In this document: piece by piece, positions 1 through 8,544 of the stretch
Layout: each line of letters starts with the position of its first letter
Numbering within the stretch: position 1 is the stretch's first letter
Assembly: GCF_000828055.2 (NCBI RefSeq)
Contig: NZ_CP010523.2
Span: forward strand, 2,914,001 to 2,978,000
DNA length: 64,000 nt
Direction of reading: 5' to 3'
Origin: Klebsiella variicola
GTDB taxonomy: Bacteria; Pseudomonadota; Gammaproteobacteria; Enterobacterales; Enterobacteriaceae
Program-made: the position numbers and the translations under genes
Notes under the pieces: model-generated
Seen by the model: only the letters and a program-made list of their open reading frames with translations
What the model was told of the DNA's origin: nothing
Database searches by the model: none

Positions 1-647
1 TCGATGTGCTTCAGGCTATGGTCCAGCATCGCCACCCAGCCGGAGATCTCCTGGCCTAACGTGAGCGGCGTGGCGTCCTGCAGATGGGTGCGGCCGATCT
101 TGACGATATCCCTGAAGGCTACCGCTTTTTCATTGAGCGTCGCCCGCAGCGCCTGCAGCGACGGGATCACTTTTTCCCGCAGGGCAATCAGCGCCGCGAC
201 GTGCATGGCGGTGGGGAACACGTCATTTGAGCTCTGGCTCTTATTCACATCGTCATTGGGATGAATTTTTCGCGCCATCCCCCGTTCACCGCCCAGCAGT
301 TCACTGGCGCGGTTGGCCAGCACCTCGTTCATATTCATATTGCTTTGGGTGCCGGAGCCGGTCTGCCAGATAGCCAGCGGGAACTCCTGCGCGTGCTTTC
401 CGGCGAGGACTTCGTCAGCGGCAGCGACGATCGCCCCGGCTTTCTCCGCCGTCAGCAACCCGAGATCCTGATTAACCTTCGCCGCCGCCCGCTTGGTCAG
501 CGCCAGGGCGTAAATCAGCTCCCCGGGCATTTTTTCGCTTGATATGCGGAAATGCTCCAGCGAGCGTTGGGTCTGGGCGCCCCAGAGCTTATCGGCCGGG
601 ACGTCGATGGCGCCCATCGAGTCTTTTTCACTGCGATGCGTTGTCAT
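1..647 (-). CDS. fumC: Fumarase C, class II (C-terminal part outside window)
   Basis: Class II, iron-independent fumarate hydratase of the TCA cycle, cytosolic. About 215 N-terminal residues are present, starting [20 protein letters not shown] behind an AAGGAG ribosome site. The substrate-site motif [12 protein letters not shown] and a [12 protein letters not shown] segment are readable. The family signature GSSxMPxKxN lies in the missing C-terminal half. It sits downstream of fumA on the same strand, as in E. coli, but the 337-bp gap with a fumA terminator suggests its own promoter. Confidence 0.97.
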   Translation of the reverse strand, partial: MTTHRSEKDSMGAIDVPADKLWGAQTQRSLEHFRISSEKMPGELIYALALTKRAAAKVNQDLGLLTAEKAGAIVAAADEVLAGKHAQEFPLAIWQTGSGTQSNMNMNEVLANRASELLGGERGMARKIHPNDDVNKSQSSNDVFPTAMHVAALIALREKVIPSLQALRATLNEKAVAFRDIVKIGRTHLQDATPLTLGQEISGWVAMLDHSLKHI

Positions 648-760
648 TACTTTCTCCTTGGATTCAAAGTGCGTCATAGCGACAAAGCTCACCTGCTTAA
701 AAGACTAAGTATTGGCCAGATTTATAAGTTGTTTTGGTGGTTCGTGCCGCGAAGCGACAT

Positions 761-783
761 AAAAAAGCCGCCCGAAGGGCGGC
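761..783 (-). terminator. Rho-independent terminator of fumA
   Basis: Read on the minus strand, a perfect 7-bp stem GCCGCCC/GGGCGGC with a TTC loop is followed by six T residues. It lies about 200 bp beyond the fumA stop codon, after the REP pair, and separates fumA from fumC. Confidence 0.85.
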
Positions 784-816
784 CCAGACCGCTGACAAAA
801 TGCAATCGTCGGGATT

Positions 817-917
817 GCCCGGCGGCGCTGCGCTTGCGCGGGCCTACAGAGAATTGCCTAACTGTTTAATATTGCTGTTTTTCGCAGGCCGGGTAAGGCG
901 AAAGCCGCCACCCGGCA
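817..917. repeat. Pair of REP-like palindromes (BIME-type)
   Basis: Two REP-like units in opposite orientation lie in the fumC-fumA gap: 817-846 (GCCCGGCGGCGCTGCGCTTG and following GCGGGCCTAC) and 884-917 (GCAGGCCGGGTAAGGCG then GCCGCCACCCGGCA). The same two sequence types recur near 20.3-20.4 kb. Such units are common intergenic repeats in enterobacteria; they usually protect mRNA 3' ends or bind gyrase/IHF. Confidence 0.75.
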
Positions 918-961
918 GAAAGGCGATCACAATAACGAAAACCGGTTTGTCATCGGCCAGA

Positions 962-979
962 GCCGCCCCGAAGGGCGGT
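962..979 (-). terminator. Hairpin just after fumA, near-copy of the fumA terminator
   Basis: A CCGCCC / GGGCGG stem lies six bases past the fumA stop codon. It repeats the sequence of the terminator at 761-783 (both contain CCCGAAGGGCGG) but has no T-tract, so it more likely protects the 3' end of the mRNA than terminates. Confidence 0.45.
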
Positions 980-984
980 CTGGG

Positions 985-2631
985 TTACTTCACGCAGCGG
1001 GCGCACTGCGACGTCTGGATCTGCTGGAAGAAGTCATTGCCTTTATCATCGACGAGGATAAACGCCGGGAAATCTTCCACTTCAATTTTCCAGATAGCCT
1101 CCATACCCAGCTCCGGATACGCCACGCACTCGAGGCTACGGATGCTCTGCTGGGCCAGTACCGCCGCCGGGCCGCCGATACTGCCGAGGTAGAAGCCGCC
1201 GTGTTTGTGGCACGCGTCGGTGACCTGCTGGCTGCGGTTGCCTTTCGCCAGCATGATCTTGCTCGCGCCGTGCGACTGCAGCAGATCAACATAAGAATCC
1301 ATGCGCCCTGCGGTGGTCGGTCCCAGAGAGCCGGAGGCGTAACCGTCCGGTGTCTTGGCCGGACCGGCATAGTAGATCGGGTGATCTTTGACGTACTGCG
1401 GCAGTGCTTCACCGCTGTCGATAAGCTCCTTCAGCTTGGCGTGGGCAATATCGCGGGCCACGATAATAGTGCCGCTCAGCGACAAACGGGTGGACACCGG
1501 GTACTGCGACAGCAGCGCCAGGATCTCGCTCATCGGCTGGTTAAGATTCACCTTCACCGCTTCGCCTTCCCCGGCCTGGCGCAGATGCTCAGGGATATAT
1601 TTCCCCGGATTGCTCTCCAGCTTCTCGATCCAGATGCCGTCGCGGTTGATTTTGGCTTTGATGTTGCGGTCGGCGGAACAGGAGACGCCCATCCCTACCG
1701 GGCAGGAAGCGCCGTGACGCGGCAGACGGATCACCCGGATATCGTGGGCGAAGTATTTCCCGCCGAACTGCGCGCCGAGGCCAAGGTTCTGCGCTTCCAG
1801 CAGCAGCTCCTGCTCCAGCTGAATGTCGCGGAACGCCTGGCCATGCTCGTTACCTTCGGTCGGCAGGCCATCGTAGTATTTGGTGGAGGCCAGCTTGACG
1901 GTTTTCAGCGTCGCTTCCGCCGAAGTCCCGCCGATCACAAAGGCGATATGGTACGGCGGACAAGCGGCGGTCCCGAGGGTGCGCATCTTCTCAACCAGAT
2001 AGTTTTTCAGCTTCGCCGGGGTGATCAGCGCTTTGGTTTCCTGGTACAGATAGGTTTTGTTCGCCGAACCGCCGCCCTTGGCGATGCAGAGGAATTTGTA
2101 CTCATCGCCATCGGTAGCATAAAGATCGATCTGCGCCGGCAGGTTGGTACCGGTGTTAACCTCTTTATACATATCCAGCGGCGCGTTCTGCGAGTAGCGC
2201 AGGTTGTCCTGGATATAGGTGTTGTACACACCCTGCGCCAGAGCGGCTTCATCACCGCCGCCGGTCCACACGCGCTGGCCTTTTTTACCCATGATGATCG
2301 CGGTGCCGGTGTCCTGGCAGGTGGGCAGAATGCCTTTGGCGGCGATATCCGAGTTGCGCAGGAACTGCAGGGCGACGTATTTGTCGTTTTCGCTGGCTTC
2401 CGGGTCGTTAAGGATATCCGCCACCTGCTGCTGATGCGCCGGGCGAAGCATAAAGGAGGCGTCGTGGAAAGCATGCTGCGCCAGAAGGGTTAGCGCCTGA
2501 GGGTCGACTTTTAGCACTTCCTGGCCGGCAAATTCGGCGACGGAGACGTAATCACTGCTGAGGAGATAATACTCGGTGTCATCCTTTTTGAGGGGAAAAG
2601 GATCCTGGTAAACAAACGGTTTATTCGACAT
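985..2631 (-). CDS. fumA: Fumarase A, class I [4Fe-4S] fumarate hydratase
   Basis: Aerobic, oxygen-sensitive fumarate hydratase of the TCA cycle (fumarate + water to malate), cytosolic homodimer. At 548 residues it has exactly the E. coli FumA length. The three cluster-ligand cysteines expected for class I fumarases are present at C105 (LPTCQDTG), C224 (TAACPPYH) and C318 (MGVSCSAD). The start [18 protein letters not shown] is the family start. It is followed by a hairpin, a REP pair and a terminator before fumC. A 201-bp gap separates it from the divergent manA. Confidence 0.98.
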   Translation of the reverse strand: MSNKPFVYQDPFPLKKDDTEYYLLSSDYVSVAEFAGQEVLKVDPQALTLLAQHAFHDASFMLRPAHQQQVADILNDPEASENDKYVALQFLRNSDIAAKGILPTCQDTGTAIIMGKKGQRVWTGGGDEAALAQGVYNTYIQDNLRYSQNAPLDMYKEVNTGTNLPAQIDLYATDGDEYKFLCIAKGGGSANKTYLYQETKALITPAKLKNYLVEKMRTLGTAACPPYHIAFVIGGTSAEATLKTVKLASTKYYDGLPTEGNEHGQAFRDIQLEQELLLEAQNLGLGAQFGGKYFAHDIRVIRLPRHGASCPVGMGVSCSADRNIKAKINRDGIWIEKLESNPGKYIPEHLRQAGEGEAVKVNLNQPMSEILALLSQYPVSTRLSLSGTIIVARDIAHAKLKELIDSGEALPQYVKDHPIYYAGPAKTPDGYASGSLGPTTAGRMDSYVDLLQSHGASKIMLAKGNRSQQVTDACHKHGGFYLGSIGGPAAVLAQQSIRSLECVAYPELGMEAIWKIEVEDFPAFILVDDKGNDFFQQIQTSQCARCVK

Positions 2632-2832
2632 TGTACTCTCACTTACTGCTTTGGCTGATTATGTTTCAGGCAGGGACTCCATGTGCCTGTAGAAAAGCGA
2701 GTCGATCAATCTTACACAATTTTTTAACAAAAACTGAGACAGGGACGACTTTTTCTTTCAGCAGTTGCTTCTCCACGGTTTACTGGTTTAATAGAGCAAT
2801 AATTTTTACTTTGATTGATACAGGGAATGAGA

Positions 2833-4011
2833 ATGCAAAAGCTGATCAACGCCGTACAGAACTACGCATGGGGAAGCCACACCGCTTTAACTGAACTGTA
2901 TGGCATTGCCAACCCGGACAACCTGCCGATGGCGGAGCTGTGGATGGGGGCGCATCCGAAGAGCAGCTCGCAGATCCTGGCGGCCGACGGCCAGCCGCGT
3001 TCGCTGCGCGAGGTGATTGACGCGGATAAAACCGCCCTGCTCGGCGACAAGGTTGCCGCCCGCTTTGGTGAGCTGCCGTTCCTGTTTAAAGTGCTGTGCG
3101 CCGCTCAGCCGCTCTCTATTCAGGTCCATCCCAACAAGCAGGCCTCGGAAGAAGGTTTCGCCCGCGAGAACGCCGCCGGCATCCCGCTCTCCGCCGCCGA
3201 GCGTAACTATAAAGATCCAAACCACAAGCCGGAGCTGGTTTTTGCCCTGACGCCGTTCCTGGCGATGAATGCGTTTCGCGAGTTCAGCGAGATTGTCACC
3301 CTGCTGCAGCCGGTGGCTAGCGCGCATCCGGCGATTGGCGCCTTCCTGCAGCAGCCGGACGCGACTCACCTGAGCCAGCTGTTTGCCAGCCTGCTCAATA
3401 TGCAGGGTGAGGAAAAAGCCAAGGCGCTGCAGGTGCTGCGCGACGTACTGGCCCGTGAACAGGGCGAACCGTGGCAGACTATCCGTCTGATCGCTGAATT
3501 CTATCCGGACGACAGCGGCCTCTTCTCGCCGCTGCTGCTGAACGTGGTGAAGCTGAACCCTGGCGAAGCCATGTTCCTGTTCGCCGAAACGCCGCATGCC
3601 TATCTGCAGGGGGTGGCGCTGGAGGTGATGGCCAACTCGGATAACGTACTGCGTGCCGGTCTGACGCCGAAATACATTGATATTCCTGAGCTGGTCGCTA
3701 ACGTCAAGTTCGAAGCCAAACCGGCGGGTGAGCTGTTGACCCAGCCGCAGCAGCACGGCGCAGAGCTGGACTTCCCGATCCCGGTGGAAGATTTTGCCTT
3801 CTCGCTGCACGACCTCTCCGCCGAGGCCAGCGATCTGGCTCAGGCGAGCGCGGCGATTATTTTCTGCGTCGACGGCGAAGCCGTACTGCACAAAGGTGAC
3901 CAGAGCCTGACGCTCAAGCCGGGCGAGTCGGCTTTCGTGGCCGCCAACGAATCACCGGTGCAGGTCAGCGGACGCGGCCGCGTGGCGCGCGTGTTCAATA
4001 AGCTCCAGTAA
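2833..4011 (+). CDS. manA: Mannose-6-phosphate isomerase, class I
   Basis: Zinc-dependent isomerase interconverting fructose 6-phosphate and mannose 6-phosphate, feeding capsule and LPS sugar synthesis (GDP-mannose) and mannose use. The start MQKLINAVQNYAWGS is chosen by homology to ManA and has an AGGGA ribosome site; two upstream in-frame ATGs (2815, 2827) are less likely. 392 residues, usual 391. Zinc ligands Q97, H99 (SIQVHPNK), E134 (NHKPELVF) and H255 (TPHAYLQG) are all visible. It is divergent from fumA and closed by a terminator before ydgA. Confidence 0.98.
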   Translation: MQKLINAVQNYAWGSHTALTELYGIANPDNLPMAELWMGAHPKSSSQILAADGQPRSLREVIDADKTALLGDKVAARFGELPFLFKVLCAAQPLSIQVHPNKQASEEGFARENAAGIPLSAAERNYKDPNHKPELVFALTPFLAMNAFREFSEIVTLLQPVASAHPAIGAFLQQPDATHLSQLFASLLNMQGEEKAKALQVLRDVLAREQGEPWQTIRLIAEFYPDDSGLFSPLLLNVVKLNPGEAMFLFAETPHAYLQGVALEVMANSDNVLRAGLTPKYIDIPELVANVKFEAKPAGELLTQPQQHGAELDFPIPVEDFAFSLHDLSAEASDLAQASAAIIFCVDGEAVLHKGDQSLTLKPGESAFVAANESPVQVSGRGRVARVFNKLQ

Positions 4012-4054
4012 GTGACTGACCTTTCAGGTCGCGCTTACTGAATGATGACAACTC

Positions 4055-4084
4055 AGCCAGGCGGTCTCTCCGCCTGGCTTCATT
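4055..4084 (+). terminator. Terminator of manA
   Basis: A perfect 10-bp stem AGCCAGGCGG / CCGCCTGGCT with a 5-nt loop is followed by the T-rich TCATTTAT. It lies 44 bp after manA and directly before ydgA. Confidence 0.75.
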
Positions 4085-4098
4085 TATGGACAAATGCT

Positions 4099-5658
4099 AT
4101 GAAAAAATCGCTGGTCGCAGCAGGCATCATCGTGGCGCTGGGCGTGGTATGGACAGGCGGCGCCTGGTACACCGGCAAACAGCTGGAAGGCCGGATCGCC
4201 GATATGGTGCAGCAGGCTAACGCGCAGCTACGCAGCAGCGCGCCGGAATCAGGTCTGGAGCTGAGCTATCAGAATTACCAGCGCGGGCTGTTCAGCAGCC
4301 ATCTGCAGCTGGTGGTTAAGCCGATCGCCGGTCAGGCCAACAGCTGGCTGGCCACCGGACAGAGCGTGGTACTTGACGAGGTGGTCGATCATGGACCCTT
4401 CCCGCTGGCCTCATTAAAAACCTTTAATCTGGCGCCGGCGATGGCCTCGGTCCACACCACGCTGGTGAAAAATGATGCCAGCCAGGCGCTGTTCGAGATC
4501 GCCAAAGGCAACACTCCCTTTACCGTCGATACACGCATCGCCTACAGCGGCGACAGCCAGTCGGCGATCGTGCTCAATGCCCTCGACTATGCCAAAGGTG
4601 ATGAGAAAGTCACCTTCAGCGGCGGTCAGTTCCAGCTCGACGCCGACCGCGACGGCAAAAACATCAGCCTGAAGGGCCAGGCCGGCAGCGGGCAGATCGA
4701 TGCGCTCAACGAATATAATCAGAAGGTACAGCTGCGCTTCGTCAACCTGACCACCGACGGCGCCACCGAACTGGCCAGCTTCAACGAACGTATCGGCCAG
4801 CAAAAAATGACCCTCGATAAACTGGCCATCAGCGTCGAAGGCAAAGAGCTGGCGCTGGTTGACGGGATGGCGCTGGACGGCGGCTCGACGCTGACCCAGG
4901 ACGGCAAAGGCGTGAACAGCCAGGTGAACTACACCGTGAACAGCCTCAAGCTGCAGGGGCAGGATATGGGCAGCGGCAAACTGACGCTGAAAGTGGATAA
5001 TGTCGACGGTCAGGCGTGGCACCAGTTTAGTCAGCAGTACAGCGCACAGTCTCAGGCGCTGCTGGCAAAACCGGAACTGGCGCAAAACCCGGAACTGTAC
5101 CAGCAGGCGTTAACCGAAACCCTGTTCAATGCGCTGCCGATCCTGCTTAAAGGCAACCCATCGGTGACCATCTCTCCGCTGAGCTGGCGCAATGCCAAAG
5201 GGGAAAGTACCCTGAATCTGTCGGTTCTGCTGAAGGATCCGGCTCAGGTGACCACCCCACCGCAGACCCTGGCGGACAGTCTGGATCGCGTGGTGCAGTC
5301 CCTTGACGGCAAGGTGGTGATCCCGGTGGATATGGCGACGGAGTTGATGACCAAAATCGCCGGTCTGGAAGGTTACCAGCCAGCCGATGCGGCCAAACTC
5401 GCCGATCAGCAGGTCAAAGGCCTGGCGGCGATGGGCCAGATGTTCCGCATCACCACCATGGAAGATAACGCCATCAGCAGCAGCCTGCAGTACGCTAACG
5501 GCCAGGTGACGCTGAACGGACAGAAAATGCCGCTGGAGGATTTTGCCGCGATGTTTGGTCTGGAAGCGCCTGCTCAACCGGACGCGGCGCCGCAGGAAGG
5601 ACAGCCGCAACAGGATGACGCCGCTCCTCAGCAGGACGACGCCGCCCCGCAGCCGTAA
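4099..5658 (+). CDS. ydgA: YdgA family protein (DUF945)
   Basis: Ortholog of E. coli YdgA, an envelope protein of unknown biochemical role. The start MKKSLVAAGIIVALGVVWTG is chosen by homology and gives an N-terminal signal/anchor segment at about residues 4-24; the rest should be periplasmic. 519 residues against about 502 in E. coli. The extra length is a C-terminal tail (about residues 495-519) rich in Q, D, A and P with the repeated unit PQQDDAA, absent from the E. coli protein. It follows manA after a terminator and converges on malI. Confidence 0.93.
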   Translation: MKKSLVAAGIIVALGVVWTGGAWYTGKQLEGRIADMVQQANAQLRSSAPESGLELSYQNYQRGLFSSHLQLVVKPIAGQANSWLATGQSVVLDEVVDHGPFPLASLKTFNLAPAMASVHTTLVKNDASQALFEIAKGNTPFTVDTRIAYSGDSQSAIVLNALDYAKGDEKVTFSGGQFQLDADRDGKNISLKGQAGSGQIDALNEYNQKVQLRFVNLTTDGATELASFNERIGQQKMTLDKLAISVEGKELALVDGMALDGGSTLTQDGKGVNSQVNYTVNSLKLQGQDMGSGKLTLKVDNVDGQAWHQFSQQYSAQSQALLAKPELAQNPELYQQALTETLFNALPILLKGNPSVTISPLSWRNAKGESTLNLSVLLKDPAQVTTPPQTLADSLDRVVQSLDGKVVIPVDMATELMTKIAGLEGYQPADAAKLADQQVKGLAAMGQMFRITTMEDNAISSSLQYANGQVTLNGQKMPLEDFAAMFGLEAPAQPDAAPQEGQPQQDDAAPQQDDAAPQP

Positions 5659-5670
5659 CTTATCGTCTCA

Positions 5671-5696
5671 GGAGACGGCCATCGCGCGCCGTCTCC
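5671..5696. terminator. Hairpin between convergent ydgA and malI
   Basis: GGAGACGG / CCGTCTCC arms with a 10-nt loop fill the 39-bp gap between two converging genes. The T-tract is weak on both sides, so it may act as a bidirectional but leaky terminator. Confidence 0.55.
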
Positions 5697-5697
5697 C

Positions 5698-6726
5698 TCA
5701 CTTCCGTGTCACCAGCCGCGGCGGCATAATCTGGTTTCGCGCCTCGCCGGTGCCTTCCTCCAGCCGTCGCAGCATCGACTCTGCCAGGGTTTTCCCCATC
5801 TCGCGCGCCGGGGTCGTTACCCAGGTGAGCGGCAGGTCATCCAGCGCCGCCTCCGGCACGTCGGCGAAGGCCGCCAGCGCCACCCGCTGTTCGAAATAGC
5901 TCTCGACGCCATCCTCTCCGCTCTGCCTTCCGGCCCGCAGTAAACCAAACCACGCGCCGGTGGCCACCACGTTGTTGTAGCACAGCACCGCGGTGATGGT
6001 CGGGTTCTGGCGCAACAGCCCCGCCATCGCCTCCGCCGCCTGCTTCTGGCTCGACTCGCACTCCAGCACCCATTCGCTGTGAAACGGCAGACCGTATTTC
6101 AGCAAGGTGGCGCAATAGCCGCCGACCCGCTCGGCGCGCGTCAGCGACGAGCTCTGCCCGCCAAGCCAGGCGATCCGCTGATGGCCGCGGCGGATAAGAT
6201 GCTCGGTCACCAGCTGCGCCGCCTGCATGTTGTCCGGGCGGATTAGGTCGACATCGTCAAGGTAGCTGGCGCGGGAAGCAAACACCAGCGGCACGCCGGC
6301 CTGCGCGGCCCGCTCGCGCAGTTCGCTCCCGCGATCGATCGACCCGGCGATGATCACCCCGTCGACCCCCTGCGCCGCGAGGGTATCAAACCGCTGATCT
6401 ATCTTCTCGCCGCTGCGCCCGCCCTGGGTGAGGAACACCATTTTCCCCTGCCTTTCCAGGGCGTCGGTGAGGCCGGCGGTTAATTCGGCGTAAAACGGCT
6501 TTGACAGATCGCTAACGATAAGGCCAATCACCCCGCTCTGCCCGCCACGCAGCGAGGCGGCCTGGCGGTTGCGCACAAATCCCAGTTGTTCGATGGCCTG
6601 ATTAACTCGCTCGCCGGTGGCGCTGGAGATGCGCCCTTTACCGCTCAGCACCAGCGAGACGGTGCTCACGGAGACCCCGGCGGCCTGCGCCACATCATTG
6701 ATGGTGATCTTTTTTGCGATAGCCAT
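5698..6726 (-). CDS. malI: LacI-family repressor of malXY
   Basis: LacI/GalR-type repressor of the divergent malXY operon and of itself. 342 residues. The N-terminal helix-turn-helix and hinge are at about residues 5-60 (ITINDVAQAAGVSVSTVSLV, then the hinge-like RQAASLRGG), followed by a periplasmic-binding-like effector domain. In E. coli the natural inducer is unknown. Two near-identical 16-bp palindromes in the malI-malX gap are its likely operators. The malI-malX-malY order matches E. coli. Confidence 0.96.
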   Translation of the reverse strand: MAIAKKITINDVAQAAGVSVSTVSLVLSGKGRISSATGERVNQAIEQLGFVRNRQAASLRGGQSGVIGLIVSDLSKPFYAELTAGLTDALERQGKMVFLTQGGRSGEKIDQRFDTLAAQGVDGVIIAGSIDRGSELRERAAQAGVPLVFASRASYLDDVDLIRPDNMQAAQLVTEHLIRRGHQRIAWLGGQSSSLTRAERVGGYCATLLKYGLPFHSEWVLECESSQKQAAEAMAGLLRQNPTITAVLCYNNVVATGAWFGLLRAGRQSGEDGVESYFEQRVALAAFADVPEAALDDLPLTWVTTPAREMGKTLAESMLRRLEEGTGEARNQIMPPRLVTRK

Positions 6727-6754
6727 AACGTGCTGGCTGACTCCCTTGCCTGTC

Positions 6755-6770
6755 GATAAAACGTTTTATC
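6755..6770. promoter_or_regulatory. MalI operator next to malI
   Basis: Perfect 16-bp palindrome GATAAAACGTTTTATC, 28 bp upstream of the malI start codon. It matches the E. coli MalI operator as I recall it and is nearly identical to a second copy at 6834-6849. Confidence 0.88.
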
Positions 6771-6808
6771 ATTGTGCGATCTTTATAAACCTTATTATCG
6801 CTTGATTA

Positions 6809-6824
6809 TGTGATTTTTATCGCA
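6809..6824. promoter_or_regulatory. Candidate CRP site between malI and malX
   Basis: TGTGATTTTTATCGCA matches TGTGA-N6-TCACA at nine of ten positions. It lies between the two MalI operators. E. coli malI and malX promoters are CRP-dependent, so this fits the known regulation. Confidence 0.65.
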
Positions 6825-6833
6825 CTAAAAAGT

Positions 6834-6849
6834 GGTAAAACGTTTTATC
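6834..6849. promoter_or_regulatory. MalI operator next to malX
   Basis: GGTAAAACGTTTTATC, 15 of 16 bases identical to the operator at 6755-6770. It lies 50 bp upstream of the malX start codon, in a position to cover the malX promoter. Confidence 0.85.
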
Positions 6850-6899
6850 TTGCCGTGGCGTTAGTTCTTCCCGACCACTTGAGAATCAGGAACCGTGTT

Positions 6900-8492
6900 A
6901 TGACGGCGAAAACAGCACCAAAAATCACTTTATGGGAGTTTTTCCAGCAGCTCGGAAAAACCTTTATGCTGCCCGTAGCGTTGCTCTCGTTTTGTGGGAT
7001 CATGCTGGGGATCGGCAGCTCATTAAGCAGTCACGATGTTTTGACGCTGCTGCCGTGGCTGGATATGCCGCTGCTGCAGGCCATCTTTATCTGGATGAGC
7101 AAAGTCGGCTCCTTTGCCTTCAGCTTCCTGCCGGTCATGTTCTGTATCGCCATCCCGCTGGGACTGGCGCGGGAGAACAAAGGCGTCGCCGCCTTCGCCG
7201 GCTTTGTCGGCTACGCGGTCATGAACCTGGCGGTCAACTTCTGGCTGACGGCGAAAGGCATTCTGCCCACCACCGACGCCGCGATCCTGAAGGCCAACAA
7301 TATCCAGAACATCATCGGTATTCCGTCGATCGATACCGGGATCCTCGGCGCGGTTATCGCCGGGATTATCGTCTGGCTGCTGCATGAACGCTTCCATAAC
7401 ATTCGCCTGCCGGACGCCCTGGCCTTCTTCGGCGGCACCCGCTTCGTGCCGATCATCACCACCGTGGTGCTGGGTCTGGTCGGGCTGGCTATCCCGCTGG
7501 TGTGGCCAGTCTTCGCCATGGGGATCAACGCCCTCGGGAAGATGATCAACAGCGCCGGGGATTTTGGCCCGATGATCTTCGGCACCGGCGAGCGACTGCT
7601 GCTGCCGTTTGGCCTGCACCACATCCTGGTGGCGCTGATCCGCTTCACTGAAGCCGGCGGTACCCTCGACGTCTGCGGCCACAGCGTCAGCGGCGCGCTG
7701 ACCATCTTCCAGGCGCAGCTAAGCTGCCCAACCACCCACGGCTTCTCCGAAAGCGCCACCCGCTTCCTGTCGCAGGGTAAAATGCCGGCCTTCCTCGGCG
7801 GCCTGCCGGGAGCCGCGCTGGCGATGTACCACTGCGCCCGACCGGAAAACCGGCATAAAATTAAAGGCCTGCTGATCTCAGGGGTCATCGCCTGCGTGGT
7901 CGGCGGAACCACCGAGCCGCTGGAGTTCCTGTTCCTGTTCGTCGCGCCGGTGCTGTATGTCATCCACGCGCTGCTGACCGGTCTCGGCTTTACCATCATG
8001 GCGGTGCTCGGGGTGACCATCGGCAACACCGACGGCAATATCATTGACTTCGTGGTGTTTGGCATCCTGCATGGCCTGGCGACCAAGTGGTATCTGGTGC
8101 CGGTGGTGGCGGCTATCTGGTTCGCGGTCTACTATGCCATCTTCCGCTTCGCCATTACCCGCTTCAATCTGAAAACGCCGGGCCGCGATATCGACACCGC
8201 CGCCAGCGTGGAGAAAGCCGTCGCCGGTACCATCGGCAAATCCGGCTATAACGTGCCGGCGATTCTGGCGGCGCTCGGCGGCGCCGAGAACATTGTTTCG
8301 CTGGATAACTGCATTACTCGTCTGCGTCTGTCGGTACACGATATGAGCAAAGTGGACGCCGCCGCGCTGAAAGCCCATCGCGCCATCGGGGTGGTTCAGC
8401 TCAATCAGCATAACCTGCAGGTGGTTATTGGCCCGCAGGTGCAGTCAGTAAAAGATGAAATGGCCGTATTGATGAATACTGTTCAGGCCTGA
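6900..8492 (+). CDS. malX: PTS EIICB of the glucose/maltose type
   Basis: Inner-membrane phosphotransferase permease. E. coli MalX can transport glucose and maltose, but its true substrate is unknown. Start MTAKTAPKITLWEFFQQ by homology; 530 residues as in E. coli. An EIIC domain of about ten membrane segments covers residues 10-400, with the GERLLLPFGLHHI segment typical of this family. The C-terminal EIIB domain carries the phosphorylated cysteine C471 (SLDNCITRLRLS). First gene of malXY, under MalI. Confidence 0.97.
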   Translation: MTAKTAPKITLWEFFQQLGKTFMLPVALLSFCGIMLGIGSSLSSHDVLTLLPWLDMPLLQAIFIWMSKVGSFAFSFLPVMFCIAIPLGLARENKGVAAFAGFVGYAVMNLAVNFWLTAKGILPTTDAAILKANNIQNIIGIPSIDTGILGAVIAGIIVWLLHERFHNIRLPDALAFFGGTRFVPIITTVVLGLVGLAIPLVWPVFAMGINALGKMINSAGDFGPMIFGTGERLLLPFGLHHILVALIRFTEAGGTLDVCGHSVSGALTIFQAQLSCPTTHGFSESATRFLSQGKMPAFLGGLPGAALAMYHCARPENRHKIKGLLISGVIACVVGGTTEPLEFLFLFVAPVLYVIHALLTGLGFTIMAVLGVTIGNTDGNIIDFVVFGILHGLATKWYLVPVVAAIWFAVYYAIFRFAITRFNLKTPGRDIDTAASVEKAVAGTIGKSGYNVPAILAALGGAENIVSLDNCITRLRLSVHDMSKVDAAALKAHRAIGVVQLNQHNLQVVIGPQVQSVKDEMAVLMNTVQA

Positions 8493-8500
8493 CCCCACTG

Positions 8501-8525
8501 GTCCCCCTTCCGCGCGGAGGGGGAC
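8501..8525 (+). other. Intercistronic hairpin malX-malY
   Basis: GTCCCCCT / AGGGGGAC arms, extended inwards by TCCGC/GCGGA, fill most of the 52-bp gap between malX and malY. There is no T-tract, so it probably stabilises the upstream message or sets the malX:malY ratio. Confidence 0.5.
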
Positions 8526-8544
8526 ATTCGCTAAGGAAGTTCCG

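Noticed and set aside
1201-2493. Long plus-strand open frame opposite fumA
   Set aside because: Antisense shadow of a GC-rich conserved gene; no homology or ribosome site. Similar long shadows lie opposite hrpA (45182-46759), astD (24177-25787) and the permease (20318-21580).
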